Part shown: positions 27,385 through 36,476 of the stretch, piece by piece
Position numbering within the stretch: position 1 is the first letter of the stretch
How the letters are laid out: each line of letters begins with the position of its first letter
Source: Pelomonas saccharophila_A
GTDB taxonomy: Bacteria; Pseudomonadota; Gammaproteobacteria; Burkholderiales; Burkholderiaceae_C
Assembly (NCBI RefSeq): GCF_031458095.1
Contig: NZ_JAVDXU010000002.1
Coordinates: forward strand, 1,054,001 to 1,118,000
Direction: 5' to 3'
DNA length: 64,000 bases
Position numbers and translations under genes: made by a program
Notes under the pieces: model-generated
Databases searched by the model: none
Told to the model about the DNA's origin: nothing
What the model saw: only the letters and a program-made list of their open reading frames with translations

Positions 27385-29432
27385 AGCGTGCAGGCCAGCT
27401 TGGTGCCTTGCAGGATGGCCCGCTTGGCGTCGAGCTCGCCGGCCTCCAGCGCGCCGCCGATCAGGTGGACGTTGACGCCCGCAGCCTTCAAGGGCGCTTC
27501 CAGCTCGCGCAGCGGCTCCTGGCCGGCGCACAGCACGATGGTGTCGGCCTCGATGAGCTGGGCATCCTTGCGTTGTTCGCCATAGCTGACCCACAGGCCC
27601 TCGGCCGTGATCTGCTCGTAGTTGACGCTGGCCAGCATGTCGACGTTCTTCATCTTCAGGGCCGCACGGTGGATCCAGCCCGTCGTCTTGCCCAGGCCGG
27701 CACCCGGCTTGCCGGCCTTGCGCTGCAGCAGCGTGATCTGGCGTGTCGGAGCCTCAGGGGCCGGACGCAGCAGGCCGGCACGCACCTGTTCGGGATCGCC
27801 CACACCCCAGTGGCGGCGCCAGGCGGCCGGGTCCAGGGTCAGGGAATGGCCGGCCTCCAGCAGGTATTCGGCGACGTCGAAGCCGATGCCGCCCGCGCCG
27901 ACGATGGCAACGCGGCCACCCACCGGCTTGTCGTGGCGCAGCACGTCGATATAGCTCAGCACCTGGCCACGGGCCATGCCCTCGTCCTGACCCTTGATCT
28001 TCGGATTGCGGGCGCTGACGCCGGTGGCCAGCAGCACCTCGTCGAAGCCCTTGAGCTCTTCGGCCGAGACGCGACGGTTGAGCTTCAGCTCCACGCCGGT
28101 GACCTCGATGCGCCGGCCGAAATAGCGCAGCGTCTCGCTGAACTCCTCCTTGCCCGGGATGCGCTTGGCCATGTTGAACTGGCCGCCGATCTCGTGGGCC
28201 GCGTCGAACAGCGTCACCGCGTGGCCGCGCTCCGCCAGCGTCGTCGCCGCGGCCAGGCCGGCCGGGCCGGCGCCCACCACCGCGATGCGCTTCTTCGCGC
28301 CATTCACGGGCCTGAGCACGATCTCCTGCTCGAAGGCCGCCCGCGGGTTGACGAGGCAGGTCGAGATCTTCTGGGCGAAGGTGTGGTCCAGGCAGGCCTG
28401 GTTGCAGGCGATGCAGGTGTTGATCTCGTCCGCCCGGCCCTGGCGGGCCTTCTGCACGAAGTGCGAATCGGCCAGGAAGGGGCGGGCCATCGAGACCATG
28501 TCGGCGCTGCCGTCGGCCAGCACGCCCTCGGCCACCTCGGGCGTGTTGATGCGGTTGCTGGTGATCAGCGGCGTCGTGATGCCCTCTTCCCGCAGCTTGG
28601 CCCGCAGCTTGGCAGTCACCCACGCAAAGCCGGCGCGCGGCACGCTGGTCGCAATCGTCGGGATGCGCGCCTCATGCCAGCCGATGCCGGTGTTGATGAG
28701 GGTGGCGCCGCTGCGCGACACGCGCCGCGCCAGCTCCACCACCTCCTCCCAGCTGCTGCCATTGGGCACCAGGTCCAGCATGGAGAGGCGGTAGATGATG
28801 ATGAAGTCCGGCCCGACGGCCTCGCGCATGCGGGCGAGGATTTCCAGCGGCAGCCGCATGCGGTTCTCGTAGGAGCCGCCCCAGGCGTCGCTGCGCTGAT
28901 TGGTGTGCGCCACCAGGAACTGGTTGATGAAATAACCCTCGCTGCCCATCACCTCCACGCCGTCATAGCCGGCCTCGCGGGCCAGCCTGGCGCAGCGGAT
29001 GAAGGCGCGGATCTGGCGTTCGATGCCGCGGGCACTCAGCTCGCGGGGTGTGAAGGGGCTGATCGGGCTCTGGATGCGCGACGGCGCCACGCACAGCGGC
29101 GAATAGCCATAGCGGCCGGTGTGCAGGATCTGCAGCGCGATCTTGCCGCCCTCGGCGTGCACGGCGTCGGTGATTATCTTGTGGCGGCGCGCCGCGCCCG
29201 ACGTTGCCAGCGTGCCGGCAAAGGGTTTGGCCCAGCCCTCGATATTGGGCGCGAAGCCGCCCGTCACGATCAGCCCCACTTCTCCCTTGGCACGCTCGGC
29301 GAAGAACACCGCCATGCGCTCGAAATGCTTGCGCCCGTCCTCCAGGCCGGTGTGCATGCTGCCCATCAGCACGCGGTTCTTCAGCGTCGTGAAGCCGAGG
29401 TCCAGGGGGGCGAGGAGGTGGGGGTAGTTCAT
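27381..29432 (-). CDS. fadH: NADPH-dependent 2,4-dienoyl-CoA reductase
   Basis: A 683-residue flavo-iron-sulfur enzyme, the usual length for FadH. An old-yellow-enzyme FMN barrel fills residues 1 to about 340 (NRVLMGSMHTGLED, YDGVEVMGSEGYFINQF). Cysteines CIACNQAC and a later TC bind a 4Fe-4S cluster, and GAGPAGLAAA begins the FAD domain, followed by an NADPH domain (VGAGGIGFDVAEYL). It reduces 2,4-dienoyl-CoA during beta-oxidation of unsaturated fatty acids. The start at 29432 gives the canonical MNYPHLLAPLDLG. Confidence 0.95.
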   Translation of the reverse strand: MNYPHLLAPLDLGFTTLKNRVLMGSMHTGLEDGRKHFERMAVFFAERAKGEVGLIVTGGFAPNIEGWAKPFAGTLATSGAARRHKIITDAVHAEGGKIALQILHTGRYGYSPLCVAPSRIQSPISPFTPRELSARGIERQIRAFIRCARLAREAGYDGVEVMGSEGYFINQFLVAHTNQRSDAWGGSYENRMRLPLEILARMREAVGPDFIIIYRLSMLDLVPNGSSWEEVVELARRVSRSGATLINTGIGWHEARIPTIATSVPRAGFAWVTAKLRAKLREEGITTPLITSNRINTPEVAEGVLADGSADMVSMARPFLADSHFVQKARQGRADEINTCIACNQACLDHTFAQKISTCLVNPRAAFEQEIVLRPVNGAKKRIAVVGAGPAGLAAATTLAERGHAVTLFDAAHEIGGQFNMAKRIPGKEEFSETLRYFGRRIEVTGVELKLNRRVSAEELKGFDEVLLATGVSARNPKIKGQDEGMARGQVLSYIDVLRHDKPVGGRVAIVGAGGIGFDVAEYLLEAGHSLTLDPAAWRRHWGVGDPEQVRAGLLRPAPEAPTRQITLLQRKAGKPGAGLGKTTGWIHRAALKMKNVDMLASVNYEQITAEGLWVSYGEQRKDAQLIEADTIVLCAGQEPLRELEAPLKAAGVNVHLIGGALEAGELDAKRAILQGTKLACTL

Positions 29433-29659
29433 GGCGGCGATGCTAGCGACGCGCGGGCGCCGGAATTGGAGTGTTCTCCTCAGCCCCGGCGTGACGCTGT
29501 GGTGACGGCGGCTCGTCAATCGCCAGCAACAGTTCTTCACCCGCCGCTAGGTGGTGGAAATCGTGACGTCCTCAGCTTGAGTTCTAATCGCGAGTCCGCG
29601 TATTTGGCCGCAGCTTTGGCAATAGGGCCCGGCGGTTTGGTTTTTTCGGAGAGTTCTCG

Positions 29660-31021
29660 ATGCGATTCACCCCTTGGGCCACCCGGCTGGTCCTGACGCT
29701 GAGCCTGTCGGCCACTGCATTCCTGACCGCCTGCGGCGGCGGTGGCGGTGGTGGTGGCAGCACTGCCCAGGTCCGCCTGCTCAACGCCACGCTGAACCAG
29801 ACCAGTCTTGATCTGGTGGTTGGCACTGACACGACCGTCAGCTCGAAAGTCACGCAGGGCACCGCTGGCAGCTACGGCAGCGTGGACACGAATAACCCGT
29901 CGGGCAACGTCACGACCAGCGGGTCAGGCACGAGCGTTGCAGTGTGGTCGCCCACGCTGACTGGCAACTCGAACTACACCGTGATTGCCTACAACTCCGC
30001 GGGGATCGTGAGAACCAGCCTGCTGCAGGAGAACCAGGACGCGCCGGCCTCTGGAAAGGCCAAGCTGCTGGTGCTGAACCTGGCGCCGGATGCCGGCCCG
30101 GTGGACGTCTACCTGCTGGGTTCCGGCGATTCGCCGGACACGGCCACTCCGGCGGTGACCAACAACGCTGGCGGTGGTGGCAGTGGCTACATCCAGCTCA
30201 ACTCCGGCACGTTCCGTGTCCGTGTCACCGGTACAGGCGTGCGCGGCGACGTGCGCCTGGACATCCCGGCCGTCACGCTGGACTCGGCCAGCATCAACAC
30301 GCTGCTCTTGACGAACACCGTCAGCGGCTCGCTCGTCACGGGCACGCAGGTGGTGCAACAAGGCAAGGTCACCAACTTCGCCAATCCGCTGGCGCGAGTG
30401 CGCGTGCTCAATGGACTGGCCGGCTCGCCCATCGTGTCCGCGACCGTCGCTGACAGCACCGCGTCGACCACCACGACCATCCTGGCAGCGTCGCGGCCGC
30501 TCAACCTGTCGAGCTATGTGACCTTCAACGGCGGTGCCGGCACGGTCACGGTGCTGATCGATGGCGTGGCGAAAACGCTGCCGACCAGCAGCTTCGTTGC
30601 GGGCCAGGACTACACGGTGCTCGTCTGGGGTCCCGCAGCCGGGGCGCAAGTGAAGGCCGTGAAGGATGACAACACGCTGCCGTCGGTCAACGGCAATGTG
30701 AAGATTCGCCTCATCAACGCTTTGTCCGACCCGTCGGCCACCGCCACGCTGAACGTGAACTCGCAGGATGTGCAGACGGCAATCAACGTGGCCACTGGCA
30801 GCAGCTCGGACTCGTTCAGCAGCGCCAATTACGCCAACGGCGGCAACGGCGTTCCCGTGGTCGTGACGTCGCCCTTCACACAGTCGGGCGATCCGCTGTG
30901 GGTGCAGTCGGGCACCGTGACCAGCCCTGGCAATACCGTCCTGCAGGCGAACGGCGTCTACACCGTCGTCGTGACCGGCGATCCGACGGCTGTTCGTGGC
31001 CGTCTCTACAAGGATCGTTGA
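29660..31021 (+). CDS. DUF4397-domain lipoprotein
   Basis: A 453-residue exported lipoprotein. The lipobox LTAC at residues 22-25 is followed by a glycine run (GGGGGGGG), a flexible tether. At least two DUF4397 beta-sandwich units follow, each opening with RLLNA/VRVLNG/RLINAL-type strands (near residues 37, 232 and 345). The protein is rich in Thr, Ser, Val and Asn, typical of surface-exposed repeats. GGAGAG precedes the ATG. It stands alone, with a strong terminator downstream. Function unknown; possibly cell-surface adhesion (inference). Confidence 0.85.
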   Translation: MRFTPWATRLVLTLSLSATAFLTACGGGGGGGGSTAQVRLLNATLNQTSLDLVVGTDTTVSSKVTQGTAGSYGSVDTNNPSGNVTTSGSGTSVAVWSPTLTGNSNYTVIAYNSAGIVRTSLLQENQDAPASGKAKLLVLNLAPDAGPVDVYLLGSGDSPDTATPAVTNNAGGGGSGYIQLNSGTFRVRVTGTGVRGDVRLDIPAVTLDSASINTLLLTNTVSGSLVTGTQVVQQGKVTNFANPLARVRVLNGLAGSPIVSATVADSTASTTTTILAASRPLNLSSYVTFNGGAGTVTVLIDGVAKTLPTSSFVAGQDYTVLVWGPAAGAQVKAVKDDNTLPSVNGNVKIRLINALSDPSATATLNVNSQDVQTAINVATGSSSDSFSSANYANGGNGVPVVVTSPFTQSGDPLWVQSGTVTSPGNTVLQANGVYTVVVTGDPTAVRGRLYKDR

Positions 31022-31047
31022 TCGACGCCCCAAAGGCTTTTCAAGCC

Positions 31048-31083
31048 AGCCCCTCGCGCCACCCGGCCGAGGGGCTTTTTTTC
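31048..31083 (+). terminator. rho-independent terminator of the DUF4397 gene
   Basis: AGCCCCTCG and CGAGGGGCT form a 9-base-pair stem with a 12-base loop, followed by a run of seven to eight T residues. It lies 27 bases after the stop codon and is the clearest intrinsic terminator in the window. Confidence 0.9.
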
Positions 31084-31192
31084 GGGCGCGCGAAGCCCCC
31101 CTGCGGCGCACCGGCCTGACCGGCGATGACGGTCGCCGGCATGCTGCGGACATCTGCAAGCCTTGGGCCTTGCCGCGCGCGAAGATCACGCC

Positions 31193-31882
31193 ATGCCCGC
31201 GCCCACCCGCCTCCATCTGCAACGCCTGCGCCTGCTCTGGCGCAGCGCCGGCTGGCCCAGCCAGGACCTCGTCGAGGTCGAGCTGCTGGCGGCCGGCTGG
31301 GTCGAGCGCCTGCAGGAGGCCGACGGCCGCGAGCGCCTGCGCGTGACCGATGCCGGCGTGGCGCATATCGCCGCCTCGCTGACCCGCAACCGCGCCGCCC
31401 GCGATGCCCATGAGAGCCTGGTCGAGCGTGTCGCCACCGAGATGCAGCGCGCCGGCCGCATCGCCTGGCGCGGCCTCACGCTGCGCGCGGGCCTGCCAGG
31501 CGAGGATGGCAAGACGCTGTGGGTCAACGCCATGCCCGATGTCTATTCCATCCGCCACAGCACGGTGGAGGACTACCTCGAGCCGGCCATCCACGAGATC
31601 AAGGTCAGCCGCGCCGACCTGCTCGGCGAGCTGCGCCGCCCCGCCAAATCCGCCGCCTACCGGGCCCTGTGCGGCCAGTGCTGGTTCGTCATCAAGGCCG
31701 GCATCGCCCAGCCGCAGGAGATCCCGGACGACTATGGCGTGCTGATCGGCCACGACACCCACCTCGAACTGGCCAGGCCCGCACCGAAGCGCGCCTGCAA
31801 GCCCGACTTCGCGACCTGGATGGCCCTGGCCCGCGCCACGCCGCTGGCGCCGCCCGAGGATCCTCAGTCCGAGCTGGCCTGA
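31193..31882 (+). CDS. PD-(D/E)XK nuclease-like protein, MmcB-type
   Basis: A 229-residue protein. The N-terminal 80 residues look like a winged helix (WPSQDLVEVELLAAGWVERLQEAD). The C-terminal part has the nuclease-like core: the Asp in MPDVYSIRHST, then the E-x-K pair in IHEIKVSRADLL, 20 residues later. This D...ExK spacing suits the PD-(D/E)XK fold. Related MmcB-like proteins are linked to DNA repair. Start at 31193 (MPAPTRLHLQ). It is 41 bases upstream of the DUF3857 gene. Confidence 0.7.
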   Translation: MPAPTRLHLQRLRLLWRSAGWPSQDLVEVELLAAGWVERLQEADGRERLRVTDAGVAHIAASLTRNRAARDAHESLVERVATEMQRAGRIAWRGLTLRAGLPGEDGKTLWVNAMPDVYSIRHSTVEDYLEPAIHEIKVSRADLLGELRRPAKSAAYRALCGQCWFVIKAGIAQPQEIPDDYGVLIGHDTHLELARPAPKRACKPDFATWMALARATPLAPPEDPQSELA

Positions 31883-31923
31883 GAACTGCCCATAATCGCC
31901 GCGCCAGAACAAGGGGAGGCGCC

Positions 31924-34566
31924 ATGATGCGCACGTGGAGGGAGAGGCTGGCCGGCGCCTGCCTGCTGTGGGGGCTGCTGGCCACGGGCGCGCAGGCCGT
32001 GGAGGCCGTCGCGCCGACCAAGGGCGTGAGCTTTGCGCCGCCACCGGCCTGGGTGGATGCCCAGGCCGTGCCGCTGGAGGCGGCCGCGCCGGCCGAAGGC
32101 CTGAGCCAGGGGCGGCATTACCTGCTGGCGGACCAGCAGGTCCGCGTCGCCGGCTCGACGCTGACGGACTACCACCACGTGGCCACCCGCGCCGTCAATG
32201 AGCGTGGCGTCGAGGACATCGCCAATGTGCAGATCCGCTTCGACCCCAGCTACCAGACCCTGACCGTCCACCGCATCGAGGTGCGCCGCGCGGGCCGCGT
32301 CGTGTCCCGCGTGGCGCCCGGTGCACTGAAGCTGCTGCAGCGCGAGGCCAGCCTGGAATCGCTGATCTTCGACGGCCGGCTGACGGCCCATGTCGCATTG
32401 CAGGACGTGCGCGTCGGCGATGTCGTCGAGACCGCCTACAGCGTGCAGGGCAGCAACCCCGTCTTTGGCGAGCGTCGCTTCGGCAGCTTCGATTTCGACT
32501 GGGGCGTACCGGTCGCCTACCGCCATGCCCGCCTGCTCTGGCCCCAAGAGCGGCCGCTGCACTGGAAGCTGCACAACGGCGCCCGGGCCGCCAGCGTCAG
32601 CGAGGCGAACGGCGAGCTGGACCATCGCTGGCGGCTGCGCGAGGTGCCGGCGCGCATCGTCGATGACAACAGCCCGGGCTGGTACGACCCCTATGCCTGG
32701 GCCGAATGGGGTGAGTTCGAAGACTGGGCCGCCGTGGCTCGCTGGGCCCTGCCGCTGTACCGCCTGCCTGCCGGTCCTCTGCCGGCCGTCGACCGCGAGG
32801 TCGCCCGCATTGCCGCGGCGACGACCGACCCCGAGCAGCGCCTGCTCGCGGCCCTGCGCTTCGTGCAGCGTGAGGTGCGCTATCTCGGCATCGAGATGGG
32901 CGCCAATTCGCACGCGCCCCACGCGCCCGAACTGGTGCTGCAGCGCCGCTTCGGCGACTGCAAGGACAAGACCCTGCTCAGCCTGGCCCTGCTGCGCGGC
33001 CTGGGCATCCCGGCGCGCCCTGCCCTCGTCCACACCGGCCTGCGCCAGGCCACGGCCGAGCGCCTGCCCACGCCCTGGGCCTTCAACCATGTGCTCGTGC
33101 AGGCCGATCTCGGCGGCCAACGCATCTGGCTGGACCCCACCCGCGCGCCGCAGGCCGGCAAGGGCGTCGCGCAATGGGTGCAGGCCGACTTCGGCCGCGC
33201 CCTGCTCGTGGACGCCGGCACGCGCGAGCTCGCGCCCATGGCCGGCTTCGAGGCGCGCGCCCTCAAGCGCGAGCTGCATGCCGTGCTGGATGCCAGCAGC
33301 GGCTTCGACCAGCCCGCCACGCTGACCATCACGACGCGCACCGAAGGCGAAGCTGCCGAGATGCTGCGCGCCGCACTGGCCAACAACGCCCGCCAGGATC
33401 TGCAGAAGCAATACCTCGATTTCTACGCCGCGAGCTATCCCGGCCTGGCCGTCGATCAGCCCTTCACCACCCGTGACGACCCTGACGCCAACACGCTGGA
33501 ACTGGTCGAGCACTACCGCATGCCGCGCTACTGGGTGCGCAACGACAAGCAGGCGCGCTGGACGGGCGAGCTTGAGGTGCCCGACCTGCACGAATTCCTG
33601 CAACGCCCCAAGGGCCTGAACCGCCAGAGTCCGCTGGCGCTGCGCCACCCGGTGGACTTCAAGCTCGTCAGCGAATTCCGCCTGCCGCAGGTCTGGGACA
33701 TCAAGCCCGACAACCTCGTCGTCGAGGACGCCGCCTTCACGCTGCGCCGCGAGGAGTCCTGGCGTGACCGCCATACCGTCGTGCTGACCGACCACTACAT
33801 GACCCGGGCCGATCATGTCGAGGCCACCGGCATGCAGCACTATGTGGCCCAGCTCGACAAGGCGCGCGCCGGCATCAACTACAGCCTCTACCGCCAGGAC
33901 GATGCGGGGCGCGCCCCTGCGGCCCTGGGCGGCGACTCCCCGCATTGGCTGCCTCTCGTCGTCTGCCTGCTGGCCCTGGGGGGCCTGGGCGTGCTGGCCC
34001 ACCGCCTCTACCGCTGGGACCCCGAGCCTGCGCCGCTGCCGGCGTGGAGCCGTGTGAGCGAAGGCCTGGGCGGCTGGCTCTGGCTGCCCCTGATCGGCCT
34101 GATCGTCTCGCCCTTCACCGTCGGCAAGACCGTGGTCGATGCCTTGCCGACCCTGACCGTGCAGGGCTGGAGCGCCCTGACCCAGCCGTCTTCGCCGGCC
34201 TATCACGGGCTGTGGGCGCCGGTGCTGCTGGTCGAACTCGTCATCAACCTCGCCCTCGTGGCCGGTGCCCTGCTGCTGCTCGTGCTGATGCTTAAGCGCC
34301 GCAGCAACATGCCCAGGATCTACATCGGCTGGATGTTGCTCGCGGCCGTCGCAACCCTGGGCGACGCGCTGGCCTCGCAGCTGATCCCGGCGCTGAGCGC
34401 GCAGTGGACGGCCAAGGACGCCGGCGTGGCAGTGCGCACCTGCTTGTTCGCCGTCATCTGGGTTGCCTACTTCCTTCGCTCGGAGCGGGTGCAGCGCACC
34501 TTTGTGCGGCGGCTGGGCAAGGGCCAGGCCGACGCCGCACAATCCGCCTCAGCCAGTCCTGCCTGA
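31924..34566 (+). CDS. DUF3857/transglutaminase-domain membrane protein
   Basis: An 880-residue exported protein. The signal peptide ends near AQAVEA; a DUF3857 domain fills about residues 60-250; a transglutaminase-like core follows with catalytic Cys in RFGDCKDKT, His in AFNHVLVQ and Asp in LDPTRAP. The last 230 residues hold about five transmembrane segments (WLPLVVCLLALGGLGVLA and following). The catalytic triad is intact. These proteins are envelope-bound and their substrates are mostly unknown. GGGGAGGCGCC gives a good ribosome site. Confidence 0.88.
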   Translation: MMRTWRERLAGACLLWGLLATGAQAVEAVAPTKGVSFAPPPAWVDAQAVPLEAAAPAEGLSQGRHYLLADQQVRVAGSTLTDYHHVATRAVNERGVEDIANVQIRFDPSYQTLTVHRIEVRRAGRVVSRVAPGALKLLQREASLESLIFDGRLTAHVALQDVRVGDVVETAYSVQGSNPVFGERRFGSFDFDWGVPVAYRHARLLWPQERPLHWKLHNGARAASVSEANGELDHRWRLREVPARIVDDNSPGWYDPYAWAEWGEFEDWAAVARWALPLYRLPAGPLPAVDREVARIAAATTDPEQRLLAALRFVQREVRYLGIEMGANSHAPHAPELVLQRRFGDCKDKTLLSLALLRGLGIPARPALVHTGLRQATAERLPTPWAFNHVLVQADLGGQRIWLDPTRAPQAGKGVAQWVQADFGRALLVDAGTRELAPMAGFEARALKRELHAVLDASSGFDQPATLTITTRTEGEAAEMLRAALANNARQDLQKQYLDFYAASYPGLAVDQPFTTRDDPDANTLELVEHYRMPRYWVRNDKQARWTGELEVPDLHEFLQRPKGLNRQSPLALRHPVDFKLVSEFRLPQVWDIKPDNLVVEDAAFTLRREESWRDRHTVVLTDHYMTRADHVEATGMQHYVAQLDKARAGINYSLYRQDDAGRAPAALGGDSPHWLPLVVCLLALGGLGVLAHRLYRWDPEPAPLPAWSRVSEGLGGWLWLPLIGLIVSPFTVGKTVVDALPTLTVQGWSALTQPSSPAYHGLWAPVLLVELVINLALVAGALLLLVLMLKRRSNMPRIYIGWMLLAAVATLGDALASQLIPALSAQWTAKDAGVAVRTCLFAVIWVAYFLRSERVQRTFVRRLGKGQADAAQSASASPA

Positions 34567-34572
34567 GTCGCC

Positions 34573-34995
34573 ATGGCCGCTGCCGCCAACAAGACCGTTC
34601 CGACCGACGCCGACGTCCAAGCCCATCTCGCGACCCAGCCCGAGGCCCGCGCCGCCGACTGCCGCGCCCTGATCGCGCTGATGCAGCGCGCCAGCGGCCA
34701 TCCGCCGGTGATGTGGGGCCGCATGGTCGGCTTCGGCCACCACCACTACGTCTACGACAGCGGGCGCGAGGGCGACATCTTCGAGATCGGCTTCGCCAGC
34801 GGTGCCGGCGGCAAGGGCGACATCAGCCTCTACGTCAGCCTGGGCTGCCTGCCCGCCGGGCGCGAGACCCTGCTGGCGCGCTTGGGGCGGCATCGCCAGG
34901 GCAAGGGCTGCCTCTACGTCAAGCGCCTGGCCGACGTGGACCTCGGCGTGCTCGAGGAACTCTGCGTGGCGGCCCTGCAGGAGAAGCGGGCATGA
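34573..34995 (+). CDS. DUF1801-family protein
   Basis: A 140-residue soluble protein with the YdhG/DUF1801 pattern: DADVQAHLATQPEARAADCRALIALM, then VMWGRMVGFGHHHYVYDSGREGD and CLYVKRLADVDLGVLEEL. Structural members bind DNA-like or small ligands; biochemical role unknown. It starts 6 bases after the DUF3857 gene and overlaps the next small gene by 4 bases, so the three are one operon. Confidence 0.85.
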   Translation: MAAAANKTVPTDADVQAHLATQPEARAADCRALIALMQRASGHPPVMWGRMVGFGHHHYVYDSGREGDIFEIGFASGAGGKGDISLYVSLGCLPAGRETLLARLGRHRQGKGCLYVKRLADVDLGVLEELCVAALQEKRA

Positions 34996-35222
34996 GCATC
35001 GGCCCCATGCTCGACACGAACTGCCCGCGTTGCGGCGGCGGCTTCGAATGCGGCGTGCAGGCCGGCCACTGCGCCTGCTTCGGTATCCGCCTGACCGAAC
35101 GCCTGCGTGTGGAGCTGGCCGAACAGTACAGCGGTTGCCTGTGCCTGCCCTGCCTGCGCGAGCTGATCGAGGCCGACCTGCGCCGTCAGCCGGTGATGGG
35201 TTCCGCCAAAGCCTCCGGGTGA
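34992..35222 (+). CDS. cysteine-rich CWC-family protein
   Basis: A 76-residue protein with seven or more cysteines: NCPRCGGGFECG, HCACFG and GCLCLPCLREL. This matches the small CWC family, thought to bind zinc. The ATG overlaps the DUF1801 stop (ATGA). Its last 37 bases overlap the 3' end of the convergent NTF2-like gene, an unusually long convergent overlap for this window. Confidence 0.8.
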   Translation: MSIGPMLDTNCPRCGGGFECGVQAGHCACFGIRLTERLRVELAEQYSGCLCLPCLRELIEADLRRQPVMGSAKASG

Positions 35223-35638
35223 CCCGCCGCGGCCACCTCGGCCAGATAGCCTGCCAGGCGGGCCGTGTCGCAATGCACCGTCAGCGCGCTGACGCGGCCC
35301 CAGCGCAGCTCGAACTCGTGCATGCCGACATTGCTGCCCTCGCGGCCGCCGGGCAGCTGGAAGCGGTCGCGCCAACTGATGACGGCGCGCGTGCGCCAGG
35401 GCCAGCCGCTGACCCAGACGCCGTCGACCTCGAAGCGCAGCCCCGGCAGCAGGCGCTGCAGCCGGCCATACCAGCGCGTCGTCGCACCCAGGTCGCGGCG
35501 CTCCCCGCCCAGGGCGTGCTCGCCCACCATGCAATGCCGGTGCGCGGCGGCGAACTGGGCCGGGATGGCGTCATAGCGCCCCGCGTTCAACTCGGCAAAG
35601 GCGTTCAACAGCTTGCGCCTGACGATGGCGTGATACAT
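35186..35638 (-). CDS. SnoaL/NTF2-like protein under the TetR operators
   Basis: A 150-residue NTF2-fold protein (LLNAFAELNAGRYDAIPAQF, WYGRLQRLLPGLRFEVDGVWV, FELRWGRVSALTVHCD). The start at 35638 is preceded by GGAGAG. It is divergent from a TetR gene, and two palindromic operators lie in the 102-base gap, so TetR repression is likely. Substrate unknown. Confidence 0.82.
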   Translation of the reverse strand: MYHAIVRRKLLNAFAELNAGRYDAIPAQFAAAHRHCMVGEHALGGERRDLGATTRWYGRLQRLLPGLRFEVDGVWVSGWPWRTRAVISWRDRFQLPGGREGSNVGMHEFELRWGRVSALTVHCDTARLAGYLAEVAAAGHPEALAEPITG

Positions 35639-35685
35639 GGCCGCTCTCTCCTTGCTATCCGCCCAGACATGCGACACGGCACATG

Positions 35686-35704
35686 ATCTTGACGATGTAA
35701 AGAT
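35686..35704. promoter_or_regulatory. TetR operator 1
   Basis: ATCTTG-N7-AAAGAT, a palindrome with one mismatch, sharing ATCTTGACGATG with operator 2 located 38 bases away. It lies 48 bases upstream of the NTF2-like start, where binding would block that gene's promoter. Confidence 0.75.
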
Positions 35705-35723
35705 GTCGGCAGTATCCGCCTTG

Positions 35724-35742
35724 ATCTTGACGATGGCAAGAT
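35724..35742. promoter_or_regulatory. TetR operator 2, overlapping the tetR start
   Basis: ATCTTG-N7-CAAGAT is a perfect 6+6 palindrome. Its last two bases are the first two of the ATG at 35741, so TetR bound here would repress its own gene. The shared 12 bases with operator 1 indicate the same protein binds both. Confidence 0.8.
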
Positions 35743-36463
35743 GCGGCGCATGAGCAAGGCCGCTTTGATCCGACCGCCGGCCGCGAAAGCGGCCTCCGCC
35801 AAGCCGGCGCGCGCGCCGCGGGCCACGAAGGCCGCGGGCCAACCGGCTGCCGAGCGTCCGCCGCGCCCGCGTGCCAAGGCGGTTGGCGCCTATCACCATG
35901 GCGAGCTGCGCGAAGCCCTGCTGGACGCCGCCGAGGCCCTGCTGGCCCAGCGCGGCGCGGCGGGCCTGAGCCTGCGGGACGTGGCTCGCGGCGCCGGCGT
36001 GTCGCATGCCGCGCCCTACCACCACTTCGCCGGCCTGCCGGAGCTGTTGGCGGCCCTGGCCGAGCGCAGCTTCCAGCAGCTGGGCGCGGCCATGCAGGCC
36101 GGTGTCGATGCCCACCCCGGCGACGCGCGCGAGCAGCTGCTGGCCATCGCCACGGCCTATGTCGACTTCGCCCAGCGCCGCCCGGCGCGCTTTCGGCTGA
36201 TGTTCGGCCCCGTGCTGGCGTCGCGCCATCAGCACCCGGGCCTGGACCGCGCGGCCGAGGCGTCCTTCCGCGTGCTGCTGGACGCCGCCACCCGCTTTGA
36301 CGCTGCCTCGGGGCCGCTGATCGCGCTGACCGGCTGGAGCCTGGCCCACGGCCTGTCGCATCTGAGCCTGGACGCTGCCTTCACGGGCCTGCCCCTGCCC
36401 GGCCCCCTGCCCGAGCCGGCCGAGCTGGTGCGACTGATGAGCGCCAAGGTCTTGTCGGGTTAG
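35741..36463 (+). CDS. TetR-family transcriptional regulator
   Basis: A 240-residue TetR protein. A basic, low-complexity Ala/Lys/Pro/Arg N-terminal tail of about 48 residues precedes the helix-turn-helix (LSLRDVARGAGVSHAAPYHHFAGLPELL), and a TetR_C33-like ligand domain follows (RLMFGPVLASRHQHP). The ATG at 35741 overlaps an operator; an alternative start is the ATG at 35750 (MSKAAL). It is probably autorepressed and controls the divergent NTF2-like gene, perhaps also the downstream transporter gene 13 bases away. Confidence 0.88.
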   Translation: MRRMSKAALIRPPAAKAASAKPARAPRATKAAGQPAAERPPRPRAKAVGAYHHGELREALLDAAEALLAQRGAAGLSLRDVARGAGVSHAAPYHHFAGLPELLAALAERSFQQLGAAMQAGVDAHPGDAREQLLAIATAYVDFAQRRPARFRLMFGPVLASRHQHPGLDRAAEASFRVLLDAATRFDAASGPLIALTGWSLAHGLSHLSLDAAFTGLPLPGPLPEPAELVRLMSAKVLSG

Positions 36464-36476
36464 GCATGATGGCTGG

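Noticed and set aside
29560..29659. Sigma-54-like promoter before the DUF4397 gene
   Set aside because: The GG and GC elements are 11 rather than 10 bases apart and the flanking consensus is poor.
27246..29696. 816-codon plus-strand frame opposite fadH
   Set aside because: Low-complexity antisense shadow of an unambiguous dienoyl-CoA reductase.
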